A stretch of 64,000 nt of DNA, from assembly GCF_016908375.1 (NCBI RefSeq), contig NZ_JAFBDS010000005.1:62001-126000 (forward strand), written 5' to 3'. The translations under genes and the position numbers were made by a program. Below are positions 52,048 to 61,015 of this stretch, piece after piece; position 1 is the first letter of the stretch, and each line of letters starts with the position of its first letter. The stretch is from Amphibacillus cookii (GTDB lineage: Bacteria > Bacillota > Bacilli > Bacillales > Amphibacillaceae). The notes under the pieces were generated by a model, which was not told where the DNA came from, did no database searches, and worked only from the letters and a program-made list of their open reading frames with translations.

Positions 52048-53236
52048 TAACTTGCACCTCACTTTCACCAGCTAAAGCAGCTAGTATTGACCCTCTTATA
52101 ATAATGCCAACTAATTTCCCATCGTCAACAACCGCAATCGGAACCGGGGAATCATGAATCAATTCAAAGATTTCTTGCATCGGTTTATCACGTTCAACGG
52201 TTGGAACGTCGGTTTTTAAAATTTCATTTAGATCTCGAATCTCATTTTTACGTGCTCTTGAAGCATCCTCTGCTGTGACGTATCCTTTTAACATCCGCTT
52301 ACTATCCGTTACATAAATACTTGATAGTCCTTCTTCACCCATACGTTCTAATGCAACACGCGGGCCATGTTTATCAATATTAATCGTTTCAGGACGTCGC
52401 ATAATATTTTCAGCCGTTAAAACTTTTGAGCGATCAACATCTTCAACAAATCGCTCAACATAGTCGTTAGCTGGATTAACTAAGATATCTTCAGGTGTAC
52501 CAATTTGGACAATTGAACCATCTTTCATCAAAGCAATCCGATCTCCTATACGTAATGCTTCATCTAAATCGTGCGTAATGAACAGAATCGTTTTCTTCAT
52601 TTTTTGTTGTAGCTCTAAAAGTTCATCTTGCATGTCTTTTCTAATTAATGGGTCTAAAGCTGAAAAAGCTTCATCCATTAACAGTACTTCTGGATCATTT
52701 GCAAGTGCACGCGCTAAACCAACGCGTTGCTGCATACCACCAGATAATTGGTTAGGGTATTGATTTATGTAATCACCTAAACCAACTAAATCTAAAGCAT
52801 TTTTAGCCTTTTCAGCGCGTTCTTTTTTATCAATTCCTTGGACTTCTAAACCATATTCCGCATTTTCTAAAATCGTTCGAAACGGGAATAAACCAAAATT
52901 TTGAAAGACCATACTTAGCTTTTCACGACGAACACGCCGTAAGTCTTCTTTATTCATGCTTGCTAAGTTCTCACCATCAATCATTACACTACCTTCAGTA
53001 GGTTCGATTAAACGATTGACTAACCGAATTAATGTGGATTTACCACTACCTGATAAACCCATAATAACAAACACTTCACCTTGTTCTACTTCAAATGAAA
53101 CACGGTTAACCCCCACGGTATCCCCTGTTTGCTTCAATATTTCGTCTTTCTTCTTACCATCATCTAAAAGTTGCAAGGATTCTTTGACATTTTTACCAAA
53201 TACCTTTGACAAACTTTTCACTTCTATGATTGGCAT
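52040..53236 (-). CDS. opuAA: Glycine betaine ABC transporter ATPase OpuAA with tandem CBS domains
   Basis: 398 residues. ABC ATPase (Walker [10 protein letters not shown], signature [15 protein letters not shown], Walker [13 protein letters not shown], switch ITHDLDEAL), followed by two CBS domains (about residues 275-398, [30 protein letters not shown]). In this family the CBS module senses ionic strength or nucleotides and gates transport. Start ATG 53234-53236 (MPIIEVKS) follows GAGAGGTGAAAGCA. The promoter is at 53360-53389. Divergent from a GbsR-type regulator. Confidence 0.92.
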   Translation of the reverse strand: MPIIEVKSLSKVFGKNVKESLQLLDDGKKKDEILKQTGDTVGVNRVSFEVEQGEVFVIMGLSGSGKSTLIRLVNRLIEPTEGSVMIDGENLASMNKEDLRRVRREKLSMVFQNFGLFPFRTILENAEYGLEVQGIDKKERAEKAKNALDLVGLGDYINQYPNQLSGGMQQRVGLARALANDPEVLLMDEAFSALDPLIRKDMQDELLELQQKMKKTILFITHDLDEALRIGDRIALMKDGSIVQIGTPEDILVNPANDYVERFVEDVDRSKVLTAENIMRRPETINIDKHGPRVALERMGEEGLSSIYVTDSKRMLKGYVTAEDASRARKNEIRDLNEILKTDVPTVERDKPMQEIFELIHDSPVPIAVVDDGKLVGIIIRGSILAALAGESEVQVNV

Positions 53237-53359
53237 TGCTTTCACCTCTCTTAATTCAATAGGTACTAGAACATTAACAAATACCTTTATTATGATCTAG
53301 AACACCTTTATCCGTCATTCTAACCATGGCACAATTTGATCACATTTAGCTACTCTAAT

Positions 53360-53389
53360 ACTATACCCTGTTTTAACACGATGATTCAA
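53360..53389 (-). promoter_or_regulatory. opuA promoter
   Basis: On the minus strand TTGAAT (53384-53389), an 18-nt spacer and TATAGT (53360-53365), 123 nt upstream of opuAA. Confidence 0.6.
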
Positions 53390-53422
53390 ATAATAAAATC
53401 ACTTGATTTCGGACATATTTTA

Positions 53423-53442
53423 CGTACAGTTTAAACTGTACG
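53423..53442. promoter_or_regulatory. 20-bp perfect palindrome, candidate GbsR/OpuAR operator
   Basis: CGTACAGTTTAAACTGTACG, a perfect 20-bp palindrome in the divergent opuAA / GbsR-type regulator region, 34 nt upstream of the opuA -35 box. Confidence 0.65.
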
Positions 53443-53580
53443 AATCATATAAGTTTTTTTCTTAGAATAACGGCAAATAGCTTTAATTTGCTAGTCAATC
53501 CCACATTTCCAATTTAAGCAAAACTTGTGTAAGCTATGTTATAAGTTCATCATCTAATCGAGAAGGGAGCAAGATTCACC

Positions 53581-54057
53581 ATGACGTCGGAGCAAACCAT
53601 CACAGATAACCTTATTCATGAGTTCTCAAAAACAATTGAGATGTTTGGTCTCTCACCCGCAGATGCTCGGTTATTCACCACCCTCTATTTAAACCACCGA
53701 CCAATGACTTTAGACGAGATGAGTCAAACAACTGGCAAAAGTAAAACTTCTGTAAACACGGGTATCCGTAATTTATCCGATCTAAATTTAGTCAAACAAG
53801 TATGGAAAAAAGGGGTCAGAAAAGATCTTTATGCTGCCGAAGACGATCTATTTAATCGCTTTATGCACACGTACCTCGATAAATGGATTGGACACATTAA
53901 TTTGCAAAAGCGATCCCTTGATCATCTTAAGAAACACGTATATAAGCGTCCACAAGGCGAATTAATAGAAGAGAAATTGGCTAATATGATCACCTTTCAC
54001 TCTTTAATCGAAAAAACCTTTCATTGTATAAAAGAAGAAACAGATCATATGTTATGA
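53581..54057 (+). CDS. GbsR-family transcriptional regulator (OpuAR-like)
   Basis: 158 residues with an N-terminal MarR-like winged helix: LFTTLYLNHRPMTLDEMSQT, SKTSVNTGIRNLSDLNLVKQ and WKKGVRKDLYAAEDD, which are the marks of GbsR proteins. GbsR represses choline and glycine betaine uptake or synthesis genes and responds to choline or betaine; here the target is most likely the divergent opuA operon. The ATG follows AGAAGGGAG. The terminator at 54073-54124 follows. It is a paralogue of 57221-57778. Confidence 0.82.
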   Translation: MTSEQTITDNLIHEFSKTIEMFGLSPADARLFTTLYLNHRPMTLDEMSQTTGKSKTSVNTGIRNLSDLNLVKQVWKKGVRKDLYAAEDDLFNRFMHTYLDKWIGHINLQKRSLDHLKKHVYKRPQGELIEEKLANMITFHSLIEKTFHCIKEETDHML

Positions 54058-54072
54058 GATCAAAACAAACTT

Positions 54073-54124
54073 AAGAAAAGCCAACCCATTCGCTCCTCCT
54101 TTAGCAAATGGGTTGGCTTTTCTT
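54073..54124 (+). terminator. Terminator of the GbsR-type gene
   Basis: AAGAAAAGCCAACCCATT / AATGGGTTGGCTTTTCTT, a perfect 18-bp stem with a 16-nt loop and T in the 3' arm. Confidence 0.9.
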
Positions 54125-54307
54125 ATACTTGGTACTTAAATTTCAACTTGCTGCCTTTACGCTTTTTTATTAAAATTTCATACTTCTCCTACTGAAATAT
54201 CAAGGTTAATATATTGAAAGCATATAAACAATAAGTCAATTGATATAACCCGTGATCCATTTATTATTTTGAGCATAGAGATTATAGGGATCACCAGATG
54301 ATAAAAT

Positions 54308-54352
54308 AAGCCCTTAATCAGCGGGGTTTTACGGACGGTAATCTGCGATAAT
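54308..54352 (+). repeat. Element R9, internal-deletion derivative
   Basis: AAGCCCTTAATCAGCGGGG is joined directly to TTTTACGGACGGTAATCTGCG, so only the two ends of element R remain. It lies in the 54125-54536 gap, where no gene is seen. Confidence 0.65.
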
Positions 54353-54536
54353 TTAAATAGACTAGATTGGTGTTTTTTGCTGATTCACCATTGAAGATAA
54401 CGCTTCTCACTAAAATTATGTAAAAACATAGGAATTTTTAATTTGAATGCTCTATTAGATAAAAAACTATGTTATATTAACATTTGAGAGTAAAATACAA
54501 GACAAATGAGTCTGAATAAAGTGGGAGTGTAACAAA

Positions 54537-55442
54537 ATGAAGAAATTAGCTATCGTAGCAACGCTTACAGTTGCATTTATTGGATTAGCTGCATGCTCAT
54601 CTGATGATTCAGAAGTAGTTGTTGAAATGGATCAAGGTAATATTTCAAAAGAAGAATTTTATGAAGAATTAAAGAGCACAGCCGGTGAGTCGGTCATACA
54701 AAACATGGTTTATTTAAAGATATTGGAAGACAGATATGAAATTGATGAATCTGAAATTGACCAAGAAGTCGACAAACTGAAAGAAGAATATGGTGACTCA
54801 TTTGAAATGGTGCTACAAACGAATAACTTTCAAGATGAAGAGGAGTTCCGAGAAAATCTAAGGTTTCAAATTCTTCAAACAGAAGCTATTACAGAAGATA
54901 TCGAAGTATCAGATGAAGAAATCGAACAATATTATGAGCGTCTATCAAATGAAATTGAAGCGTCTCATATTCTAGTTGAAGATGAAGAGTTAGCAAATGA
55001 TTTATATGATCAACTTATGGATGGTGCTGACTTTGCAGAGCTAGCTGAAGAACATTCAACCGATACCCAATCAGCAGCTGAAGGTGGTAACCTTGGTTAT
55101 TTCTCTGCTGGTCAAATGGTCAGCGATTTTGAAGATAAAGCATATAGTTTAGGCATAGATGAAATTGGTGAACCAGTAAATTCCGATTATGGTTGGCATA
55201 TCATTAAGGTAACGGATATACGTGAGAGTGAAACTGAGCTACCTGATCTAGAAGATATGCGCGCTTCCATTCGAAGAGATATTGCTACACCAATAGCAAT
55301 GGCAGATCAAGAGGCCGCAATGAACAAAATGAATGCATTATTAGAAGAAAGTAATATTCAAGTTAATATTGAAGAATTTGAAGCGTTGTTTGAAACAGAA
55401 CCAGCAATTGAAGTAGAAGAAGAAGAAATAGAAGAAGAATAA
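54537..55442 (+). CDS. prsA: Foldase lipoprotein PrsA
   Basis: 301 residues. Lipobox LAAC gives Cys20. Helical chaperone parts surround a parvulin-type peptidyl-prolyl isomerase domain (about residues 140-230: EASHILVEDEELANDLYDQL, FAELAEEHSTDTQSAAEGGN, YGWHIIKVTD). It ends in a strongly acidic tail. PrsA folds exported proteins between membrane and wall. The ATG at 54537 follows GGGAG. It is monocistronic; in B. subtilis prsA lies in the same neighbourhood. Confidence 0.93.
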   Translation: MKKLAIVATLTVAFIGLAACSSDDSEVVVEMDQGNISKEEFYEELKSTAGESVIQNMVYLKILEDRYEIDESEIDQEVDKLKEEYGDSFEMVLQTNNFQDEEEFRENLRFQILQTEAITEDIEVSDEEIEQYYERLSNEIEASHILVEDEELANDLYDQLMDGADFAELAEEHSTDTQSAAEGGNLGYFSAGQMVSDFEDKAYSLGIDEIGEPVNSDYGWHIIKVTDIRESETELPDLEDMRASIRRDIATPIAMADQEAAMNKMNALLEESNIQVNIEEFEALFETEPAIEVEEEEIEEE

Positions 55443-55483
55443 ACTAAAACTAACTTATATTATTAAAGTTAATTAACCTAGTA

Positions 55484-55510
55484 AAATCCCTCTTACTGAG
55501 GGATTTTATC
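55484..55510 (+). terminator. prsA terminator
   Basis: AAAATCCCTC-TTACT-GAGGGATTTT followed by ATCTTT. Confidence 0.88.
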
Positions 55511-55672
55511 TTTAACAACAGAGAAAAGGACGCAGCTAATCGCTTTGGTGTAGCACTGTAAAAGGATAATAACCTTATCTTATTTGCATTTGCTTGTCCA
55601 AACAAAGCTGTGCCTTTTTCGTTCTATAACCCATTATTGCTCAACAGCGTAGACCATTTGTTAATGCAAGAT

Positions 55673-55781
55673 AAAACGAACCTGTAATCAGGACATTGGC
55701 GTCCGTAAACCACCCACCTCAATCGATTTGTTCTACTCTCTATTTTGAAGGGGGGTTTACAGACGGTTATCTGTGATAAAC
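55673..55781 (+). repeat. Element R10, left hairpin deleted
   Basis: AAAACGAACCTGTAATCAGG joins directly to ACATTGGCGTCCGTAAACC, then CACCTCAATCGATTTGTTC, TATTTTGAAGG and TTTACAGACGGTTATCTGTG. It is followed by the yhaM-like gene. Confidence 0.8.
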
Positions 55782-55856
55782 ACAAAAATAGGTATTCAAT
55801 TCAAATTTACTAAGTTACAATGACAATAATGCTAACAAATAAGGAGTGACTTGCCC

Positions 55857-57086
55857 ATGCAAATTCAGTCGCAATATTTTTTTGATGTCATACCGATTCA
55901 GATCAATATCGATGATGAGCGCGCGAATAATATATTAAAAAACTTCCCAGCACCTCCTTTACCTAATGGAGAAAAAACCTTTGATATTAATCATCAAAGG
56001 GCGGGAGCTAATATTAGCGAACATTTATTACTCAATGACTATGAGGTTAAGCTAACAAGAACGAACAAACAGTTTTTAAAATTATCATTTAGTAATAATA
56101 ACGGTATCATTTCTGCCAAAATGTGGGATAATCAAGGTGCGATAGAAAAAAACTTGCCACTACTTGAGAAATATGCCGTATTTGAAGTAGAAGGTATAAT
56201 TGATGCCTATAATGGACAAAAATCAATTACTGTTAATCAATTGACTGCCATCGATGGTGATATGAATCCCTTTAATCTTCTTCCACATACATCAGCATCA
56301 TATTCGGATTTAACGATCGAACTATTACATTATCTCTATCAATTAAACCAGCCTTATCAGCAATTAGCTGTTGAGACTTTAAAAACATTTTGGCATGATT
56401 TCTCTATTGTTCCAGCTGCTAAAAGTCATCATCACAACTATTTAGGGGGATTATTAAAACATACGGTAGGCTTAATGCGTTTTGCTAATTACATTATTAG
56501 TTTTGATAAAGGTCATGTTGAAGGGTTATTTGCTTTAATTCAAATTGTCGAAAAAGCATATAAAAAAGAATTATACCTAAATTATAAAGGGGAAAAAGAT
56601 CCTTATAAACGAGCGACCTGGAATGATACCATTGATCATCTCTATCGGATGACAAAAGGAGCAATGAACTATGAAACCAAACCGAACTACGATATTTTAA
56701 TATTATCGATATTATTTCATGATATCGGTAAAATGCTTGAATACGATCATGCCGGAAAGTCATATCATGGTTTTGAGCTCCTTTATCCAACTGCCGATAA
56801 AACAACTTTACAAAATCGAAAACAAGCAGGGATTACAATGGATCCCTTAGGTGTACTTATTGGTCATATTCCTTATGGCGTTTTACTTTTTAATAAACTT
56901 ATTGAACAGTTTAATATCACGTTAACGATTGATGCGATACATGAAATCAGTCATTGTATCTTATGCCACCATGGCTTGCCAGAATGGGGGTCTGCCGTTA
57001 GAGCTCCATTGACGCTAGACGGTTACCTCATTCATATTGTTGACTACTTAGACAGTCGTTATGAAAATGCAGTTGAACACGAATAG
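55857..57086 (+). CDS. yhaM: Enlarged YhaM-like HD-domain 3'-5' exoribonuclease
   Basis: 409 residues, about 95 longer than the B. subtilis YhaM I recall (314). An OB-fold region (about residues 60-145, LKLSFSNNNGIISAKMWDNQ) precedes the HD domain: first His in SHHHNYLGGLLKHTVGL, HD in LFHDIGKMLEYD, then LIGHIPYG, ILCHHGLPEWG and HIVDYLDSR. Between the first His block and the HD pair lies an insertion of about 60-70 residues (EKAYKKELYLNYKGEKDPYK), with a longer N-terminus. It is not in an operon with yhaNO, unlike B. subtilis. It could be a divergent paralogue. Start ATG 55857 after AAGGAG. Confidence 0.7.
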   Translation: MQIQSQYFFDVIPIQINIDDERANNILKNFPAPPLPNGEKTFDINHQRAGANISEHLLLNDYEVKLTRTNKQFLKLSFSNNNGIISAKMWDNQGAIEKNLPLLEKYAVFEVEGIIDAYNGQKSITVNQLTAIDGDMNPFNLLPHTSASYSDLTIELLHYLYQLNQPYQQLAVETLKTFWHDFSIVPAAKSHHHNYLGGLLKHTVGLMRFANYIISFDKGHVEGLFALIQIVEKAYKKELYLNYKGEKDPYKRATWNDTIDHLYRMTKGAMNYETKPNYDILILSILFHDIGKMLEYDHAGKSYHGFELLYPTADKTTLQNRKQAGITMDPLGVLIGHIPYGVLLFNKLIEQFNITLTIDAIHEISHCILCHHGLPEWGSAVRAPLTLDGYLIHIVDYLDSRYENAVEHE

Positions 57087-57175
57087 AAGCTAGCAGACTT
57101 GATTTCAAGCTAACAGTTCCTCGAAAGATTTCTGAAAACTTTTTGTTCACTATAGCCATTATTCGATGAAATGAG

Positions 57176-57211
57176 AAAAAACTTGAGTTGTCAGCAACTC
57201 AAGTTTTTTTC
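57176..57211. terminator. Bidirectional terminator
   Basis: AAAAAACTTGAGTTG-TCAG-CAACTCAAGTTTTTTT, perfect stem, between convergent yhaM-like and GbsR-type genes. Confidence 0.95.
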
Positions 57212-57220
57212 TTACATTAT

Positions 57221-57778
57221 TTATTGTTTATGATCTTCCTTCGGGACATAGTTAAAGATTTCACCCGATTCGACGACTTGAATAAAACGCATCAACCATC
57301 GATAATAATTCTGAGCATAACGCAAACGGTCAATGTCACGCATGATTTTCTGCTGTAGCTCCTGATCTTCAGTTTGGTGATAAAGTCCCTCCAACTCTTG
57401 TATCGCCTCATCTGCTTCTTCTATATTCGTTTCTGTATGATGACGCCACCTATTGCCAAATAGAGAAGTGAACGATTTGTACCAATCTTCTTCAGATTTA
57501 TATAAATCTTTACGTATCCCTTTACGAAAAGCAGGCTCTACCATCTTCATTTCGGATAAAGCTCGAACACCAGTAGACATGCTGGTTTTGCTCATTTCTA
57601 ATGCATCACGCATATCATCTAGCGTCATTGGCTCTTGATTAAAATAAAGTTTACCATATAAACGCCCGACTGATGGTGCAATCCCATAAAGATTCATATT
57701 TTTTGCAATCACTTGAATAAACTTATCAACTGTTTCTTCATATAAATTCCACTCATTTTGACTTGATTGATTATTCAT
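57221..57778 (-). CDS. Second GbsR-family transcriptional regulator
   Basis: 185 residues, longer at both ends than the first copy. The winged-helix core YGKLYFNQEPMTLDDMRDAL, SKTSMSTGVRALSEMKMVEP and FRKGIRKDLYKSEEDW is clearly of the GbsR type, followed by a helical domain (ETNIEEADEAIQELEGLYHQ, DIDRLRYAQNYYRWLMRFIQ). Start ATG 57776-57778 follows GGGGGT. It has no partner gene beside it; a target may lie elsewhere, or it may act on the same opuA system. Confidence 0.8.
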   Translation of the reverse strand: MNNQSSQNEWNLYEETVDKFIQVIAKNMNLYGIAPSVGRLYGKLYFNQEPMTLDDMRDALEMSKTSMSTGVRALSEMKMVEPAFRKGIRKDLYKSEEDWYKSFTSLFGNRWRHHTETNIEEADEAIQELEGLYHQTEDQELQQKIMRDIDRLRYAQNYYRWLMRFIQVVESGEIFNYVPKEDHKQ

Positions 57779-57827
57779 CAAAGTTAAACCCCCGTCACTA
57801 TCATTAGCAAACTGCACAATTTATAAT

Positions 57828-58037
57828 AAAACGAACCTTCAATCAGAGGGCGGAGGGCTACAGTACATAGGGTTGCCACACGATGTCCGGTTTTAGGCTA
57901 CGATCTTCCCCGCCCACTGATGATTAGTTAAGTGTATTAAGACATTAGCGTCCGTTATCGTCCGCCTAAATAGATGAGTTCTACTCTCTATTTTGAGGCG
58001 GGCGATTTACGGACTACGGACGCTTATCTGTAATAAA
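57828..58037 (+). repeat. Element R11, long form with a worn unit
   Basis: AAAACGAACCTTCAATCAGA, GGGCTACAGTACATAGG (altered AGGAC unit), then GCCCACTGATGATTAG, TTAGCGTCCGTTATCG, TCTATTTTGAGG and the end with an extra GGACTACGGACGCTTATCTG. Confidence 0.78.
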
Positions 58038-58081
58038 TCATATCGTACCATTATTTCGGTTAACTTGTGAAGTCCTCTTCT

Positions 58082-61015
58082 TTATAATGTAATATATTTA
58101 TCTTCTTTAGCCAATCCCTTATTTATAAAAATATCACTTGACTTTGTAAAAAATATAATTTGATGACTATCTTTCAATTCCTTTATCATTTGATAAATCA
58201 TCTGGTAACGATGTTGGTCAAAATGAACAAAACCATCATCAATTAAGAAAGGGAGCGTTGCGTGAATAGCTAACCATTCACTAATCGCAAAGCGAATACT
58301 GATAAATAACTGATCTAACGTACCCTGCGACAATTCATCCAAGTGATAGCTTACACCTGTAGCTGTTAAAACATGTATTCGCTGCTCCTGATCATCAAAG
58401 AATAGGCTTTGATAGTTTTGAGCTGTCACTTTACTAAAATAATAACTGGCTTTTTCTAAGACCGTAGGCAAGTAAGAAATTTGGAATTGTTGCTTTGTTT
58501 TTTCAATTTGCTTTAAAGCGACTTGATAGGTAAGCCATTGTTTGGCCTTCCATTCAAAGCTCTCTTTTAAATAATAATAATCATGCTTAACATCAACCAA
58601 CTGTCTGGATTGCTCTTGTTGCTTTAAAATCGCTTGCTGATCAGCAACTTGTTGACGTAATCGGTTAAGCCGTTCATTTAATGTCTCCAATTTTTCTTGA
58701 CAGGCAATGATCTCATTTTCAATCGATGATAGCGAGACAGGGGGATCACCTATCTTGAGCCACTCTTTTTGCTGTTCAGGTAAATGCAGTTTAATTTGTT
58801 GAGCGAATTGCGTTTGTTTTTCTTTTAATTGATGCCAGTGTTCATATGCTTGAGCTTGTACAATAAAAGCTTCTTCGTCTTCAACAGCAGCTTTTTCTAG
58901 TAGTAATTTTATTTCATTTTGAAAGGGGCGCATTTTCGCGGTTAACGTCTTTAACGTTTCCTCTTGATATGTCAAACGTTCCGTCAATGTTTCTTGCTGT
59001 TGAAGGAGCTTCTGCTGTTCAATTGAGATTGACTTTAGTATTTCCAGCGCATCAATAAAAGGATAAGACTGAAAATCCAACATACCAGCTAAATCTGTTT
59101 TAACCTTCTCCTCAAATTTTTCCTGCTGAGTGATAAGATTTTGCTTCCGTTCCCTTAACTGATCGCGTTTTTCAATCCATTCAATTAAAGTTTGTAATCG
59201 ATCATAAAGACTTGCCCAACGCTCGGGTGCTAATTGCTTTAGCAATGGGAATAATGACCTTTGTTCATCAATCGACTGATTAAGCATGTGCAATTGTTGC
59301 TCGACACGATCCAATTGTTGACTTACCTTTAATTGATCCGTCTGATTCCGTTTGATCGCTTGTTCTAATAACATAAATTGATCACGATACGTATAGTAGT
59401 CATTTAATTGATGATCGATCTGCTTTTTCCGTTCTAGATAAGTGTTAATCCCGTTTTGATGTTGATCTTGCCAGTCTTGTGTCATGCTAAAAACGTGACG
59501 ATCAATCCGTTTGTTATTGATTAACACAGTTGTCCCCAACAAAATAATAATCCCTGATAGCCACCACCAGTCAAAAGAAATGATAAGGGGACTGATTGCA
59601 ACTAAAATTAAAAATATCGCCACAATATGCTGGACTCTTTTCTGTTTATTTGACAACTGATCAAGTTGTTGTTTAGAAAGCGGTGACTGTGATCGTGTGA
59701 TTGCATCCATCAACTGGTCTTTTTCATCTTTTAAGGTTTCGAGCTCAAATGATGTTAACATATGGTCTTTCAGTAATTTCCAGTCTTGACTTTGCTCATC
59801 GTTCTCTTCTTTCAACTGCGTTAGGTTTTGTTGCAATATCGCCATGTCTTCATTTAATTTAACATGACGCTCGCTAATATGCTGCCATGTTTCTCCCGTT
59901 CCATAGCTAAAAGGCAAATTGAGCAATTCTGTCTCTGTAATGGGGAGCCTAAGTTGATTTAATCGTTGGTTAATCTCTTCTGTGTATTCATCGATTTGTT
60001 GTTTAAGCTGCTTGATCCACGTTCGTTCTTCTAAATAAGCTTGGCTTTGCTTAAGTATTTGGTTAATTTTTTGTTTGATTTGACTTGTGGTCATCTTGTC
60101 TTGAAGCGCATGTAAATCCGTTTTTAGATCTTCTATTTTTTGTGAAGTCACTTCATACTCTGTCTCAAGTGGTTGCAAACCATCCTTTAGCTGTTTAAAA
60201 CGAACCGCCCCTTGCTCGGGAAATGAAAACGGATCAGGATATGCTTTTAACTGTTCACTGACCAGTTGATAATTCTCTAGTGAAGGATAGAGTCTTTGCT
60301 GTTCCTTTAAAGTGACGAGTGAAGAAGTTAAATACTGCAGCTCTTGTTCGGTCTGTTCAACTTGCTTCTGATAGTCCCTTTTTAATTGCTGATGTTGAAT
60401 ATAGATTGGGATATCGTCTTCTAACTGTTTTACCTTGTCTGCTTGGTCAGCTAATGACGCAATCATTTGATTTAATTGTGGCTTTCTACCCTGTGGTTTA
60501 AACTGGGTTTGAATCGATTGCTTCAGATTTTTTTCAGCCTGATAAATTCGATCTGAGCCAGTCATACCTACACTAAGTAATACTTGTCCTAACTGGTCTC
60601 GCGTTAGTTGCTCCCTTGTTTGTAAGCTAAGTACATCAAAATTAAAAATTTGATCAAAAAGCGCACGCGTCACACCGTTCAATTGCTTGAATAACCAATC
60701 CTTAGACAATAATTGCCCGTTTGCGTTGTAGCAAATAGGTTCTGCTTGATTTCGGTCATGGATACGTTCAATCGCATAGTCTTCATTATCAATGATAACG
60801 ATTAATCGTCCACCTAACGTACCACCTTGTTTAGGCAGATAACGTTGACGCTTCTGTGGAGAGAGACCGAATAAAATAAACAATATAAAAGCTCGTAAAG
60901 TCGATTTACCTGTTTCATTATCGCCAATAATAGCTACAAATCCTTTACCTTCAAGATCAATCGACTTATCTTTCCATTTACCAAATCCATATATCTCTAT
61001 CCGTTTAATCTTCAT
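58082..61015 (-). CDS. yhaN: SMC-like ATPase YhaN
   Basis: 977 residues. N-terminal Walker A GDNETGKST (residues 32-40), long coiled coils (about 190-490 and 520-880) with a hydrophobic double membrane-like stretch in the middle (VAIFLILVAISPLIISFDWW, then LSGIIILLGTTVLI), and C-terminal signature LSQGTLDQLFISIR with Walker B PFLIDDGFVHFD. The central hydrophobic pair and the length match YhaN rather than SbcC. It works with YhaO. It overlaps yhaO by 11 nt and should be under the LexA-like box. Confidence 0.85.
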   Translation of the reverse strand: MKIKRIEIYGFGKWKDKSIDLEGKGFVAIIGDNETGKSTLRAFILFILFGLSPQKRQRYLPKQGGTLGGRLIVIIDNEDYAIERIHDRNQAEPICYNANGQLLSKDWLFKQLNGVTRALFDQIFNFDVLSLQTREQLTRDQLGQVLLSVGMTGSDRIYQAEKNLKQSIQTQFKPQGRKPQLNQMIASLADQADKVKQLEDDIPIYIQHQQLKRDYQKQVEQTEQELQYLTSSLVTLKEQQRLYPSLENYQLVSEQLKAYPDPFSFPEQGAVRFKQLKDGLQPLETEYEVTSQKIEDLKTDLHALQDKMTTSQIKQKINQILKQSQAYLEERTWIKQLKQQIDEYTEEINQRLNQLRLPITETELLNLPFSYGTGETWQHISERHVKLNEDMAILQQNLTQLKEENDEQSQDWKLLKDHMLTSFELETLKDEKDQLMDAITRSQSPLSKQQLDQLSNKQKRVQHIVAIFLILVAISPLIISFDWWWLSGIIILLGTTVLINNKRIDRHVFSMTQDWQDQHQNGINTYLERKKQIDHQLNDYYTYRDQFMLLEQAIKRNQTDQLKVSQQLDRVEQQLHMLNQSIDEQRSLFPLLKQLAPERWASLYDRLQTLIEWIEKRDQLRERKQNLITQQEKFEEKVKTDLAGMLDFQSYPFIDALEILKSISIEQQKLLQQQETLTERLTYQEETLKTLTAKMRPFQNEIKLLLEKAAVEDEEAFIVQAQAYEHWHQLKEKQTQFAQQIKLHLPEQQKEWLKIGDPPVSLSSIENEIIACQEKLETLNERLNRLRQQVADQQAILKQQEQSRQLVDVKHDYYYLKESFEWKAKQWLTYQVALKQIEKTKQQFQISYLPTVLEKASYYFSKVTAQNYQSLFFDDQEQRIHVLTATGVSYHLDELSQGTLDQLFISIRFAISEWLAIHATLPFLIDDGFVHFDQHRYQMIYQMIKELKDSHQIIFFTKSSDIFINKGLAKEDKYITL

